Positions 1-11,334 of a DNA stretch of 61,120 nt are shown here, one piece after another. The notes beneath the pieces are model-generated. The model saw nothing but the letters and a program-made list of their open reading frames with translations. It was not told the DNA's origin and ran no database searches. Made by a program: the position numbers and the translations under genes. The number at the start of each line of letters is the position of its first letter. Within the stretch, counting starts at the first letter, position 1. The stretch is from Methylobacterium sp. E-005. GTDB lineage: Bacteria; Pseudomonadota; Alphaproteobacteria; Rhizobiales; Beijerinckiaceae. Location: contig NZ_JAKSYG010000204.1 in the NCBI RefSeq assembly GCF_022829725.1, forward strand, positions 1-61,120, written 5' to 3'.

Positions 1-1191
<1,191 letters not shown>

Positions 1192-1250
1192 CAGAGCCTC
1201 CTAAATTCGAATTCGCGTTGCGGAAGAAGAGATGCCTTGAGGCGTGAGCC

Positions 1251-3326
<2,076 letters not shown>

Positions 3327-3356
3327 CGGATTGCTCCTGAGAGACGGCGGAACCGC

Positions 3357-3827
3357 TTACCAGCGGTAGTGCGAGAAGGCGCGGTTGGCTTCCGCCATCC
3401 GGTGCGTGTCTTCCCGCTTCTTGACGGCGTTGCCGCGGTTGTTGGCGGCGTCGAGCAGCTCGGCGGAGAGGCGCTCGATCATGGTGCGGTCGTTGCGCGA
3501 GCGGGCCGCCTGGATCAACCAGCGGATCGCCAGCGCCTGACGACGCTCCGTGCGCACCTCGACGGGGACCTGGTAGGTCGCGCCGCCGACGCGGCGGGAT
3601 CGCACCTCGATCATCGGGGCGACGTTGTCCAGGGCGGCGCGGAACACCTCGATTGGATTGGCCCGGGCGCGGTTCTCGACGATGTCGAAGGCGCCGTAGA
3701 CGATCCGCTCGGCGGTCGACTTCTTGCCCTCATACATGATGGAGTTCATGAACTTCGTCAGGACGACATCCCCGTACTTCGGGTCCGGGATGATCTCGCG
3801 CTTCTCGGCAGAGTGACGACGGGACAT
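3357..3827 (-). CDS. rpsG: 30S ribosomal protein S7
   Basis: S7 is a primary 16S rRNA binder that nucleates the 30S head. The protein has 156 residues, the normal length, and starts MSRRHSAEKREI with the family's KFMNSIMYEGKKSTAE segment. Its ribosome binding site is weak (GAGAG), and 111 bases separate it from rpsL. It is the second gene of the str operon. Confidence 0.98.
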   Translation of the reverse strand: MSRRHSAEKREIIPDPKYGDVVLTKFMNSIMYEGKKSTAERIVYGAFDIVENRARANPIEVFRAALDNVAPMIEVRSRRVGGATYQVPVEVRTERRQALAIRWLIQAARSRNDRTMIERLSAELLDAANNRGNAVKKREDTHRMAEANRAFSHYRW

Positions 3828-3938
3828 TGTGGCTCTCGAAAATCAGGTCTTAAGCACCTGACGCAGGTCGCCTTGAGCTTTCGCCGGCGACATCCTTGTC
3901 AGGCAGTGGAAACGCTACTGCGACGCCCGAAGAAAAAA

Positions 3939-4310
3939 TTACTTCGGACGCTTGGCGCCGTACTTCGACCGGCGCTGCTTGCGGTTCTTCACGCCCTGCG
4001 TGTCGAGCACGCCGCGCAGGATGTGGTAGCGCACGCCCGGAAGATCCTTCACGCGGCCGCCGCGGATCATCACGACGGAGTGCTCCTGAAGGTTGTGGCC
4101 CTCGCCCGGGATATAGCCGATCACCTCGAAGCCATTGGTGAGCCGCACCTTGGCGACCTTACGAAGCGCCGAGTTCGGCTTCTTCGGGGTCGTCGTGTAG
4201 ACGCGGGTGCAGACGCCGCGCTTCTGCGGGCAAGCGTCGAGCGCCGGAACCTTGTTACGGCTCCGCTGGATCTTCCGCGGCTGGGCGATCAGCTGATTGA
4301 TCGTCGGCAT
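3939..4310 (-). CDS. rpsL: 30S ribosomal protein S12
   Basis: S12 sits at the decoding centre and affects translational fidelity. At 123 residues it is standard length. The conserved TPKKPNSALRK segment and the GGRVKDLPGVRYH loop are present; both contain the lysines (near 43 and 88) where streptomycin-resistance substitutions usually occur, and both are lysine here. It is the first gene of the str operon, so the promoter must lie in the roughly 700-base gap upstream. Confidence 0.98.
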   Translation of the reverse strand: MPTINQLIAQPRKIQRSRNKVPALDACPQKRGVCTRVYTTTPKKPNSALRKVAKVRLTNGFEVIGYIPGEGHNLQEHSVVMIRGGRVKDLPGVRYHILRGVLDTQGVKNRKQRRSKYGAKRPK

Positions 4311-5041
4311 CCTGTGCCCTCTTCCTCGGTCACCTAGTCCGGACCGCGAAGAGCAGTCCGCAATACGAATATGCGCCGGAGGGCTGGTCAGAGCCCCTCG
4401 GCGCGGTGCGGGCAGAGGAGCACGTCCAAAAACGAACGCGCTCGTACCTACGGATCTGACTTACAGCGTCAGGCGATTTGATTCCTCGGAGCGCGCGGGG
4501 CGTTTGCGGCGGCGTCCGGAGCATATCCGAGGGGGCCGTCGGCAGCCGGTGGCCGTCCGAAGTGGCGCGCTTCTAGACGCGCTTGCTCCACAGGTCAATG
4601 CATATGCGGCAGAAATCTGCACCGCGCCGGAGGTTAAAGTTCGGTCAAGGCGCGATCACGCGCGCGACGAACGCCGCCGCGATCCGGATGATGGGTCACG
4701 GCTGCCGGCCCGGTCAATCCCAAGCCCGGCGTCCGGCGGCAAGGTCCCGCGAATCATCATCACCGGCGACGCAGGAGATCCTCAACACCGGCCCTGGCCT
4801 TTTTGGCATTCTGTTCTCTTGCGGTCCCGAACACCGGAAAGCTGTCTCTTAGAGTTTCTTCGGCATTCCGACGATTTTTATCGTCGATCGCCGGCCGGCA
4901 GCGCGGAGACCTTTTCCGGACCGCCGCTTATCGCGCTCCCTGCGATCGATCGTCTTTGCCCCCTCGCTTCCGCGCGGGATCCTGCACGCCGAAATCGCGG
5001 GCGCGGATCCCGCCCGCCGCCGGATCGGCCCAAGGGGATTC
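4311..5041. other. Long gap upstream of rpsL
   Basis: About 730 bases without a convincing gene. It must hold the str operon promoter reading leftward; one candidate is listed separately. Toward its right end, from about 4982, the plus-strand frame begins to resemble the missing N-terminal part of the truncated binding protein at 5042, but the similarity is too weak to call. Several long open frames cross the gap, but they show no recognisable protein and look like by-products of high GC content. Confidence 0.6.
4570..4598 (-). promoter_or_regulatory. Candidate sigma-70 promoter for the str operon
   Basis: Read on the minus strand there is TTGACC (4593-4598), a 17-base spacer, then TAGAAG (4570-4575). 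This points toward rpsL and would give a leader of roughly 250 bases. The -35 box is good and the -10 box is mediocre, so this is a candidate only. Confidence 0.35.
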
Positions 5042-5671
5042 GTGTTTGCCGCGGCCATCGCCGACAAGATCAGCGTGAAGCTCGACGTGCGGCCGACCAA
5101 TCCGGCGAATCGCATCCCGCTGCTCACCTCCAACAAGGTCGATCTCCTGTTGGCGAACATCACCATCGCGGAGGAGCGTGCCAAGCCGCGCGACACCAGC
5201 ATTCCGCACGTCGCCTCGGGCCAGCAATTCCTGGCCAGGAAGGGCACGCTGTCCACGCCCGACCAGTTCAACGGCCTGTGCATCGGCGCTGACAAGGGCA
5301 CCGTCAACGAGATCGTGCTGCGCCGGCACGTCCCGAAGGCCACGGTCGTCTCCTTCGACGACACGCCCTTCGCGTTCACGGCCCAGCGCAACGGCAACGT
5401 CCGGGCGATCACCCAGGACGGACCGAAACTCGTCGGGCTGCGCGCCAAGGTGCCGGACCGGCAGAACTACGAGATCCCGGCCTTCAGCATCTCCAACGGT
5501 TATATCGGCGTCGGCATTCCGAAGGGCGAGGCGCGCCTGCGCGACCTCCTGAACGAGACCCTGCGGGAGCTGGAGAAGGGCGGCAAGGCGGCGGCGATCT
5601 ACGACCACTGGTTCGGCCCGAACACCGAACAGCCGCTGCCACGCCTGTTCCGAAGCGGGGAGCACGACTGA
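5042..5671 (+). pseudogene. N-terminally truncated amino-acid ABC transporter binding protein
   Basis: The 209 residues match the later two thirds of a family-3 periplasmic amino-acid binding protein, including the hinge segment, the SNGYIGVGIPKGE stretch and the C-terminal IYDHWFGP motif. No signal peptide or first lobe precedes it: the frame is open upstream only to 4853, has no ATG, and does not look like the family. The GTG at 5042 is just the first possible start. The product could not be exported, so this is most likely a pseudogene. It is followed by broken and intact permease genes of the same system. Confidence 0.75.
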
Positions 5672-5684
5672 CCGGAGCGGCGCC

Positions 5685-6254
5685 GTGAGCCTGTTCGGCG
5701 ATCTGCTGGCGCCGCGCTACCTCGTCTGGCTGCCGCAGGGCTTTGGGGTCACCCTGGCCCTGTCGGCGGCTGTCTGCCTTGCCGGGACGGTGCTGGGGCT
5801 CGCGGCCTGCTGCCTGCTGCCCGCGGGCAGTGGGTGGGCCCGCGGCGCGGCGCACGGTTGCGGGCTAAGTCGGCCTGACGCTCTACGCGGCCGCCTACAT
5901 CGCCGAGGAGGACCGCGCCGGAATCAACGGCGTCCGCCCGGGCCAGCGCGAGGCGGCCTTCGCCCTGGACCTCACGCCGGTCCAGGCCTTCCGCCATATC
6001 GTCCTGCCGCAGGCCCTGCGCAGCGCGTGGCTGCCGATCGTCGGCCAATACCTCAACACGATCAGGAACACGTCGCTGACCATGACGATCGGCCTCGCCG
6101 AGCTGTCCTACGCGTCCCGGCAGGTGAGACCGACACGTTCAAGACCTTCCAGGCCTTCGGCATCGCGACGCTTCTCTCTATCGGCTCCGTCGCCCTGGTG
6201 GAGGCGGCCGGGCGGGCCCTGGCCCGCCGCGCCGCGCCGCGCCCGCGGGATCAC
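5685..6254 (+). pseudogene. Broken amino-acid ABC transporter permease, first copy
   Basis: A GTG start with an N-terminal membrane segment (residues 1-46) opens like a His/Glu/Gln-type ABC permease. The reading frame is then lost near 5830. The conserved EAA-loop region resumes in another frame at 5869, just after an in-frame TAA at 5866-5868, and runs through the LPQALR motif to about 6126. There the frame shifts back and ends with a last membrane helix. About 50 central residues seem to be missing. Two frame changes, a deletion and a stop make a functional product very unlikely. It sits between the truncated binding protein and an intact second permease. Confidence 0.75.
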
Positions 6255-6258
6255 GCGC

Positions 6259-7017
6259 ATGAATCCCGCGGTCATCACCGACAATCTCGGCTACCTGCTG
6301 TTCGGCGCCTGGCCCGACGGGCCGGTCGATGGCCTCGCGCTGACGCCGATTCTCTCGATCCTGTCCGGCCTCGCCTCGGCAGCGCTGGGGCTGGTCCTTG
6401 GTATCGGGCTCGCGATGAGTACGGGCATGGAGCGCCGGGCGCTCGTCCTGAGGCTTGGCTTCCGGGCCATCCCGGTCGTGATGCTGATCTTCTGGAGCTA
6501 CTTCCTGCTGCCGATTCTGTTCGGCGTGTCGGTTCCGGAGATCGGCACCGTGGTGACGGCGCGCTCGCTCGTCGGCGGAGCCTATCTCGCCTATGGGGTC
6601 GAGGCGGGGATCGAGGGTATCGGCCAGGGCCAATGGGCGGCGGGTCTCGCGTTGGGATTCGGCCACTGGCAGGTGTTGCGCGTCATTGTCCTGCCGCAGG
6701 CCCTGCGCGCCATGGTGCCGTCCTGCGTCAACCAATGGACCGCGCTGACCAAGGACACGTCGCTCGCCTACTTGATCGGCGTACCGGAGCTGTCCTTCGT
6801 GGCCGCGCAGGTCAACAACCGCGCCATGGTCTATCCGACCGAGATCTTCCTGGTCGTCGGGACGGTCTCCGGCGCCCTCTGCCTTGCGCTCGATCGGTTG
6901 GCAGCGCTGGCGCAGGGCACCCGGCGGGCCTCCCGGTCGAGCCGCGGCACGCCCGCGGAACACCCCGGCGTGCCGGATCGGGGCAGGGGCGCCCCGCCAT
7001 GGTCTACGGAAGTTTAA
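6259..7017 (+). CDS. Amino-acid ABC transporter permease, second copy
   Basis: An apparently intact 252-residue inner-membrane permease of the polar amino-acid uptake family. It has five or so hydrophobic segments and a cytoplasmic EAA loop (GIEGIGQGQ to LPQALR) that would contact an ATPase. The ATG start at 6259 follows the ruins of the first permease by a few bases. The C-terminal 30 residues are hydrophilic and unlike the family. No ATP-binding subunit is nearby and the two partner genes are damaged, so although the frame is intact it is probably on its way to becoming a pseudogene. Confidence 0.7.
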   Translation: MNPAVITDNLGYLLFGAWPDGPVDGLALTPILSILSGLASAALGLVLGIGLAMSTGMERRALVLRLGFRAIPVVMLIFWSYFLLPILFGVSVPEIGTVVTARSLVGGAYLAYGVEAGIEGIGQGQWAAGLALGFGHWQVLRVIVLPQALRAMVPSCVNQWTALTKDTSLAYLIGVPELSFVAAQVNNRAMVYPTEIFLVVGTVSGALCLALDRLAALAQGTRRASRSSRGTPAEHPGVPDRGRGAPPWSTEV

Positions 7018-7081
7018 AGCAAACCGTCGAAGTGTCGCGATCAACGGGCGGCCTGACCGCCCCTGTATTCGCGTCGAGGGT

Positions 7082-7465
7082 ATGCGTATGGGTTGCGTCG
7101 CGGTCAGCAACGTCGTTCCGTTCCGGCGGCCCCTTCCCACTCAGGCACCGGGCGAGCGCGACGCGCGCGACCGCCGCCGCGGTGAGCAGCGCTCCCTGCT
7201 GGATGCGGTCTACGCCACCGGCAGCATGGTTCTCGCGGCGGAGGATCGCGCGACCAAGCTCACGGCCTCGCGCCTGCAGGTCTACGGATTCCTGGCGATC
7301 GAGGAGATGCGGGAGGACGGTACCATGCGCCGCCTGCGCCCCTCCGAGGCGATCCGCGCCCGGGGCGATCGGCCCTGGCGTCTGTCGAAGCCCGCCTGCG
7401 GGACCTCGGTGACAATCCCGAGCCTCGACGGCTTCCTGTTCGAATCGGGCGGCCAGCCCGCCTGA
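7082..7465 (+). CDS. Hypothetical protein, 127 residues
   Basis: I do not recognise this protein. The ATG at 7082 is preceded by a GAGG a few bases upstream; a second ATG six bases on is possible. The product is soluble, with an Arg-rich stretch near residues 22-38 and a mixed alpha/beta middle. The distribution of GC at third positions supports coding, and a hairpin terminator follows 22 bases after the stop. It is separated from the transporter remnants by 64 bases and has no obvious partner. Confidence 0.6.
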   Translation: MRMGCVAVSNVVPFRRPLPTQAPGERDARDRRRGEQRSLLDAVYATGSMVLAAEDRATKLTASRLQVYGFLAIEEMREDGTMRRLRPSEAIRARGDRPWRLSKPACGTSVTIPSLDGFLFESGGQPA

Positions 7466-7487
7466 TTCAACCCCTCGCATGAGATCG

Positions 7488-7520
7488 GGACCGGTGCGCT
7501 GACCTGCGCGCCGGTCCTTT
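7488..7520 (+). terminator. Rho-independent-like terminator
   Basis: GGACCGGTGCGC (7488-7499) pairs with GCGCGCCGGTCC (7506-7517) across a six-base loop, with one T-G wobble, and is followed by TTTGCGTT. It lies just after the gene ending at 7465. Confidence 0.6.
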
Positions 7521-7721
7521 GCGTTGTGTGGCGCTGCTTCCGTGGCCGTTCCTAGGGATAGGTGCCAGCAGGTTCGGCTGTCCGCATGAAGTCCGGCGCA
7601 CGATCAACCGCCGCCCCCTGTCCCAGGCGCATGCGGCGCCAGCAGACTGCGACCCGGGTGCTCGCACACACGGTCCATGGCCTCCATTCGGATGCCCCGG
7701 ATCGGCTATCCAACCCTCACC

Positions 7722-7831
7722 CTCATCCCGAGGTGCCGGCGCGTAGCCCCGGCCTCGAAGGTGCCCTCCAGAGATCGCGCGGCTAACTGGCCCCCTCCTT
7801 CGAGCCCCGCTTCGCGGTCACCTCAGATGAG
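7722..7831. repeat. Palindromic intergenic repeat, copy 1
   Basis: Outer arms CTCATCCCGAGGTG (7722-7735) and CACCTCAGATGAG (7819-7831) are inverted copies. Inner arms CCTCGAAGG (7753-7761) and CCTTCGAG (7797-7804) also pair. The same layout recurs at 18875-18977 and 46022-46131. Confidence 0.8.
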
Positions 7832-7923
7832 ATCGAGAGCCGGATCACCCGATGCGCTTGCCGAGCGATGCTGCCGGAGACCAGGCAGCGCACGCCCTTG
7901 CGAAGCGTCTACCTGGATCAACC

Positions 7924-7951
7924 TGTGACGCTTAACGGCGCTTCTTATGCT
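7924..7951 (+). promoter_or_regulatory. Weak candidate promoter upstream of rplN
   Basis: TGTGAC (7924-7929), a 16-base spacer and TATGCT (7946-7951) form a mediocre sigma-70-like pair, about 300 bases before rplN. A promoter is needed here because rplN no longer follows rpsQ, but the match is weak. Confidence 0.25.
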
Positions 7952-8255
7952 AGAGCCCGGGATAGGTTCCGCTGACGCTTCACCTGTCGGGGAATGGGCG
8001 CACGCCCCAAGCCCTGGCGGCGAAAATCCCGCCGCTCGGCTTGCCTTCCCGGCGCGCCCGTAGTATCCGCCCGGCCTTCGCGAGAAATTCGATGGGTGCT
8101 CGCACCCTGTGAACGCGGTGACCGCGCCGGTGTCCTTTCGACACCGCCAGCGCGGTCGAACACATGAGCCGGGGACGTCAGATCCCCATCAGGCGTCGTC
8201 CGCCGGGCAATACCGTCCGCGTGCGGAAACCCGCCTGAAACAAGGAGTCACGCAC

Positions 8256-8624
8256 GTGATCCAGATGCAGACGAATCTGGACGTCGCCGACAACTCGGGT
8301 GCACGCCGCGTTATGTGCATCAAGGTCCTCGGCGGGTCGAAGCGCAAATATGCCGGCGTGGGCGACGTCATCGTCGTCTCCGTCAAGGAGGCGATCCCGC
8401 GCGGTCGCGTCAAGAAGGGCGACGTCATGAAGGCGGTCGTCGTTCGCACCGCCAAGGCCGTGAAGCGTGTCGACGGATCGGTGATCCGCTTCGACAAGAA
8501 CGCTGCCGTTCTGATCAACAATCAGAAGGAGCCGATCGGCACCCGCATCTTCGGACCGGTGCCGCGCGAACTCCGCGCCCGCAACCACATGAAGATCATC
8601 TCCCTGGCTCCGGAGGTGCTGTAA
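8256..8624 (+). CDS. rplN: 50S ribosomal protein L14
   Basis: L14 binds 23S rRNA and forms an intersubunit bridge. Starting at the GTG at 8256 gives 122 residues, exactly the family length, beginning (M)IQMQTNLDVADNSGAR. An AAGGAG at 8242-8247 is well spaced from this GTG, which rules out the upstream in-frame ATG. The stop overlaps the rplX start by one base. It is the first ribosomal gene of this plus-strand block; the genes that normally precede it are absent. Confidence 0.97.
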   Translation: MIQMQTNLDVADNSGARRVMCIKVLGGSKRKYAGVGDVIVVSVKEAIPRGRVKKGDVMKAVVVRTAKAVKRVDGSVIRFDKNAAVLINNQKEPIGTRIFGPVPRELRARNHMKIISLAPEVL

Positions 8625-8938
8625 TGGCCGCCAAGATCAAGAAAGGCGACACGGTCGTCGTGCTCACCGGCCGCGACTCGGGTCGCTCGGGCGAGGTGAT
8701 CCAGGTCATGCCGAAGGAAGGCCGGGCCTTCGTGCGCGGTGTGAACCTGGTCAAGAAGCACCAGAAGCAGACCCAGAACCAGGAAGGCGGCATCATCTCC
8801 AAGGAGGCCGCCATCCAGCTCTCGAACATCGCGGTCGCGGATGCCAACGGCAAGCCGACCCGCGTGGGTTTCCGCATCCTCGAAGACGGGCGCAAGGTCC
8901 GGTTCGCCAAGACCACGGGGGATCAGATCGATGGCTGA
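8624..8938 (+). CDS. rplX: 50S ribosomal protein L24
   Basis: L24 is an assembly-initiating protein of the large subunit. The 104-residue product starts MAAKIKKGDTVVVLTGRD, carrying the KOW motif near its N-terminus. The ATG overlaps the rplN stop (TAATG), and the end overlaps rplE by eight bases, so translation is probably coupled. Confidence 0.97.
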   Translation: MAAKIKKGDTVVVLTGRDSGRSGEVIQVMPKEGRAFVRGVNLVKKHQKQTQNQEGGIISKEAAIQLSNIAVADANGKPTRVGFRILEDGRKVRFAKTTGDQIDG

Positions 8939-9497
8939 GGCCGATAAGAACGCCTACTCTCCGCGCCTGCGCAAGCACTACGAAGAAGTCGTGCGCCAGA
9001 AGCTGATCGAAGAGTTCGGCTATAAGAACCCGATGGAAGTGCCGCAGATCACGAAGATCGTGATCAACATGGGCGTCGGCGAGTCCACCGCCGATTCGAA
9101 GAAGGCCTCCGTGGCGGCGGGCGACCTCGCCCTGATCGCCGGCCAGAAGCCGGTCATCACCAAGGCCCGCAAGGCCATCGCGACCTTCAAGGTCCGCGAG
9201 GGTATGCCGATCGGCTGCAAGGTGACGCTGCGCAAGCAGCGCATGTACGAGTTCATGGACCGGCTGATCACCATCGCGCTGCCGCGCGTGCGTGACTTCC
9301 GCGGCCTGAATCCGCGCTCGTTCGACGGTCGCGGCAACTACGCGCTGGGTCTCAAGGAGCACCTCGTGTTCCCGGAGATCTCCTACGACAAGGCCGAGCA
9401 GACCTGGGGCATGGACATCGTCGTGGCGACCACCGCCAAGACCGATGCCGAGGCCAAGGCCCTGCTCGCCGCCTTCAAGTTCCCGTTCCGGCAGTGA
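8931..9497 (+). CDS. rplE: 50S ribosomal protein L5
   Basis: L5 binds 5S rRNA in the central protuberance. From the ATG at 8931 the protein has 188 residues, with the conserved INMGVGE and GCKVTLR segments and the NYALGLKEH motif. It overlaps rplX by eight bases and has no separate strong binding site, consistent with coupling. Confidence 0.97.
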   Translation: MAEADKNAYSPRLRKHYEEVVRQKLIEEFGYKNPMEVPQITKIVINMGVGESTADSKKASVAAGDLALIAGQKPVITKARKAIATFKVREGMPIGCKVTLRKQRMYEFMDRLITIALPRVRDFRGLNPRSFDGRGNYALGLKEHLVFPEISYDKAEQTWGMDIVVATTAKTDAEAKALLAAFKFPFRQ

Positions 9498-9537
9498 AGC
9501 TTCCGGGCTTCAGACGCGGACACCGGAGATAGACCAC

Positions 9538-9843
9538 ATGTCGAAGAAAAGCTCAGTCGAGAAGAATGAGGCCCGCAAGGCGCTGGTGAAGCGCTTCGCA
9601 GCCAAGCGGAAGGCGCTCCTTGAGATCGCCAACAACGACGCCCTCGAGATGGAGGAGCGCTTCGAGGCGCGCCTCAAGCTCGCGGAACTGCCGCGCAACT
9701 CGTCGGCCACCCGCATCCGCAACCGTTGCGGCATGACCGGCCGTCCGCGCGCCTTCTACCGCAAGATGGGCATCTCGCGCGTGGCGTTGCGTGAGCTTGG
9801 CAACCGGGGACTGATCCCCGGCCTAGTCAAGTCGAGCTGGTAA
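9538..9843 (+). CDS. rpsN: 30S ribosomal protein S14, zinc-independent form
   Basis: S14 belongs to the 30S head. The 101-residue product is the long form without the CxxC zinc motif; only the RCGMTGRPR cysteine remains. It follows rplE by 40 bases and precedes rpsH by 10 bases. Confidence 0.97.
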   Translation: MSKKSSVEKNEARKALVKRFAAKRKALLEIANNDALEMEERFEARLKLAELPRNSSATRIRNRCGMTGRPRAFYRKMGISRVALRELGNRGLIPGLVKSSW

Positions 9844-9853
9844 GGAGGTCCCC

Positions 9854-10249
9854 ATGGTCAACGATCCCGTGGGCGACATGCTCACCCGCATCCGCAACGG
9901 CCAGCTGCGCCGTCGCAACGTGGTGCAGACGCCGGGCTCCCGCCTGCGCGCCAGCGTCCTGAACGTGCTGAAGTCCGAAGGCTATATCCGCGATTACGCG
10001 GCGACCGACCTCGGCAACGGCCGCACCGAGTTCGCCATCGAGCTCAAGTACTACGACGGGCGCCCCGTGATCCGCGAGATCAAGCGCGTGTCGAAGCCGG
10101 GCCGCCGGGTCTACTCGTCGGTCGGCGAGCTGCCGCACGTGGCCGACGGCCTCGGCGTCACCATCGTCTCCACCCCGCAGGGCGTCATGGCCGACCACGA
10201 GGCGCGCGAGCGCAACGTCGGCGGTGAAGTGCTCTGCACCGTGTTCTGA
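9854..10249 (+). CDS. rpsH: 30S ribosomal protein S8
   Basis: S8 binds the central domain of 16S rRNA. The protein has 131 residues and starts MVNDPVGDMLTRIRNG. An AAGGAGG lies directly before the ATG. In enterics S8 also represses its own operon by binding mRNA near rplE; no such structure was tested here. Confidence 0.97.
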   Translation: MVNDPVGDMLTRIRNGQLRRRNVVQTPGSRLRASVLNVLKSEGYIRDYAATDLGNGRTEFAIELKYYDGRPVIREIKRVSKPGRRVYSSVGELPHVADGLGVTIVSTPQGVMADHEARERNVGGEVLCTVF

Positions 10250-10271
10250 TCGGGACGGAGGAGGTTATCCC

Positions 10272-10805
10272 ATGTCTCGCGTAGGCAAGAAGCCGGTCCC
10301 CGTACCGGCCGGCGTTACCGCCACCGTCACCGGTCAAACGGTGAAGATGAAGGGTTCGAAGGGCGAGCTGTCGTTCGTCGTTCCGGGCCTCGTCAACGTG
10401 GCGATGAAGGACGGCGCCATCGAGGTGCAGCCCGTCAACCAGTCGAAGCCGGCGCGCTCCCTGTGGGGAACGTCGCGGGCGCAGATCGCCAATATCGTCG
10501 AGGGTGTGTCGAAGGGCTTCGAGAAGAAGCTTGAGATCACCGGCGTCGGTTACCGCGCCGCGATGGCCGGCAAGGCCCTCAAGCTGTCGCTCGGCTACAG
10601 CCACGACATCGAGTACGCGATCCCGGCCGGGATCACGATCGCAACCCCGAAGCCCACTGAGATCACGATCTCCGGGATCGACCGCCAGCAGGTTGGTCAG
10701 GTCGCCGCCGAGATCCGCGATTACCGCGGACCTGAGCCCTACAAGGGCAAGGGCGTGAAGTACGCGGGCGAGTTCATCTTCCGCAAGGAAGGCAAGAAGA
10801 AGTAA
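10272..10805 (+). CDS. rplF: 50S ribosomal protein L6
   Basis: L6 lies near the GTPase centre of the large subunit. From the ATG at 10272 (GGAGG upstream) it has 177 residues, starts MSRVGKKPVPVPAGV and ends with the conserved PEPYKGKGVKYAGE segment. Confidence 0.97.
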   Translation: MSRVGKKPVPVPAGVTATVTGQTVKMKGSKGELSFVVPGLVNVAMKDGAIEVQPVNQSKPARSLWGTSRAQIANIVEGVSKGFEKKLEITGVGYRAAMAGKALKLSLGYSHDIEYAIPAGITIATPKPTEITISGIDRQQVGQVAAEIRDYRGPEPYKGKGVKYAGEFIFRKEGKKK

Positions 10806-10815
10806 GGAGGGCATC

Positions 10816-11178
10816 ATGTCTCGCAAGCTCGAAGCCCTTGATCGCCGCAAGGCGCGCGTCCGCCGCGCGCTGCGGGCGGCCGCCAACGGCCGTCCGCGGC
10901 TCTCGGTGTTCCGCTCGTCGAAGCAGATCTACGTGCAGGTCATCGACGACGTCGCCGGCAAGACGCTGGCCGCCGCCTCGTCGATCGACAAGGCACTCAA
11001 GGGCGAACTCAAGACCGGCGCCGACGTCGCCGCCGCCAAGGCGGTGGGCAAGCTGGTCGCTGAGCGCGCCAAGGCCGCGGGCGTCACGAAGGTGATCTTC
11101 GACCGCTCCGGTTACATCTATCATGGCCGCGTCGCGGCCGTGGCCGAGGCTGCCCGCGAGGGTGGCCTGGAGTTCTGA
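10816..11178 (+). CDS. rplR: 50S ribosomal protein L18
   Basis: L18 binds 5S rRNA together with L5. The 120-residue product has the RLSVFRSSKQIYVQVIDD core and the C-terminal FDRSGYIYHGRV motif. AAGGAGG precedes the ATG. Unlike the other tight spacings in this operon, 156 bases separate it from rpsE, and that gap holds a very strong hairpin. Confidence 0.97.
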   Translation: MSRKLEALDRRKARVRRALRAAANGRPRLSVFRSSKQIYVQVIDDVAGKTLAAASSIDKALKGELKTGADVAAAKAVGKLVAERAKAAGVTKVIFDRSGYIYHGRVAAVAEAAREGGLEF

Positions 11179-11184
11179 TTTGTT

Positions 11185-11222
11185 CGGGCTCACCGTCGGC
11201 GCCTCTGCCGACGGTGAGCCCG
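11185..11222 (+). promoter_or_regulatory. Perfect 16-bp hairpin between rplR and rpsE
   Basis: CGGGCTCACCGTCGGC (11185-11200) and GCCGACGGTGAGCCCG (11207-11222) pair without mismatch around the loop GCCTCT, and one more T-A pair can extend the base. It starts seven bases after the rplR stop. No T-run follows, so it is not a classic terminator; it could be an RNA processing, stability or attenuation element. Confidence 0.8.
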
Positions 11223-11334
11223 ATCGGAACCGTTGAACGACGGCGGGCCGGACGTGCGGAGCATGTCCGGCATTCGACAATCAATCGAGCGAGCAGGCCC
11301 GCCGCCTGCGCCAGTGAGATGAACAGGTAGCAAA

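Larger units (their letters stand above)
7466..8255. other. Gene-free stretch between the unknown gene and rplN
   Basis: About 790 bases with no supportable gene. It holds the terminator at 7488-7520, one copy of a palindromic intergenic repeat at 7722-7831 and, further right, a possible promoter for the ribosomal genes. In most Hyphomicrobiales rplN directly follows rpsQ (S17); no S17 gene can be read here on either strand. Confidence 0.6.

Noticed and set aside
4297..5292. 331-residue open frame across the rpsL upstream gap
   Set aside because: Overlaps the binding-protein remnant in another frame, low-complexity Arg/Pro composition, no recognisable domain.
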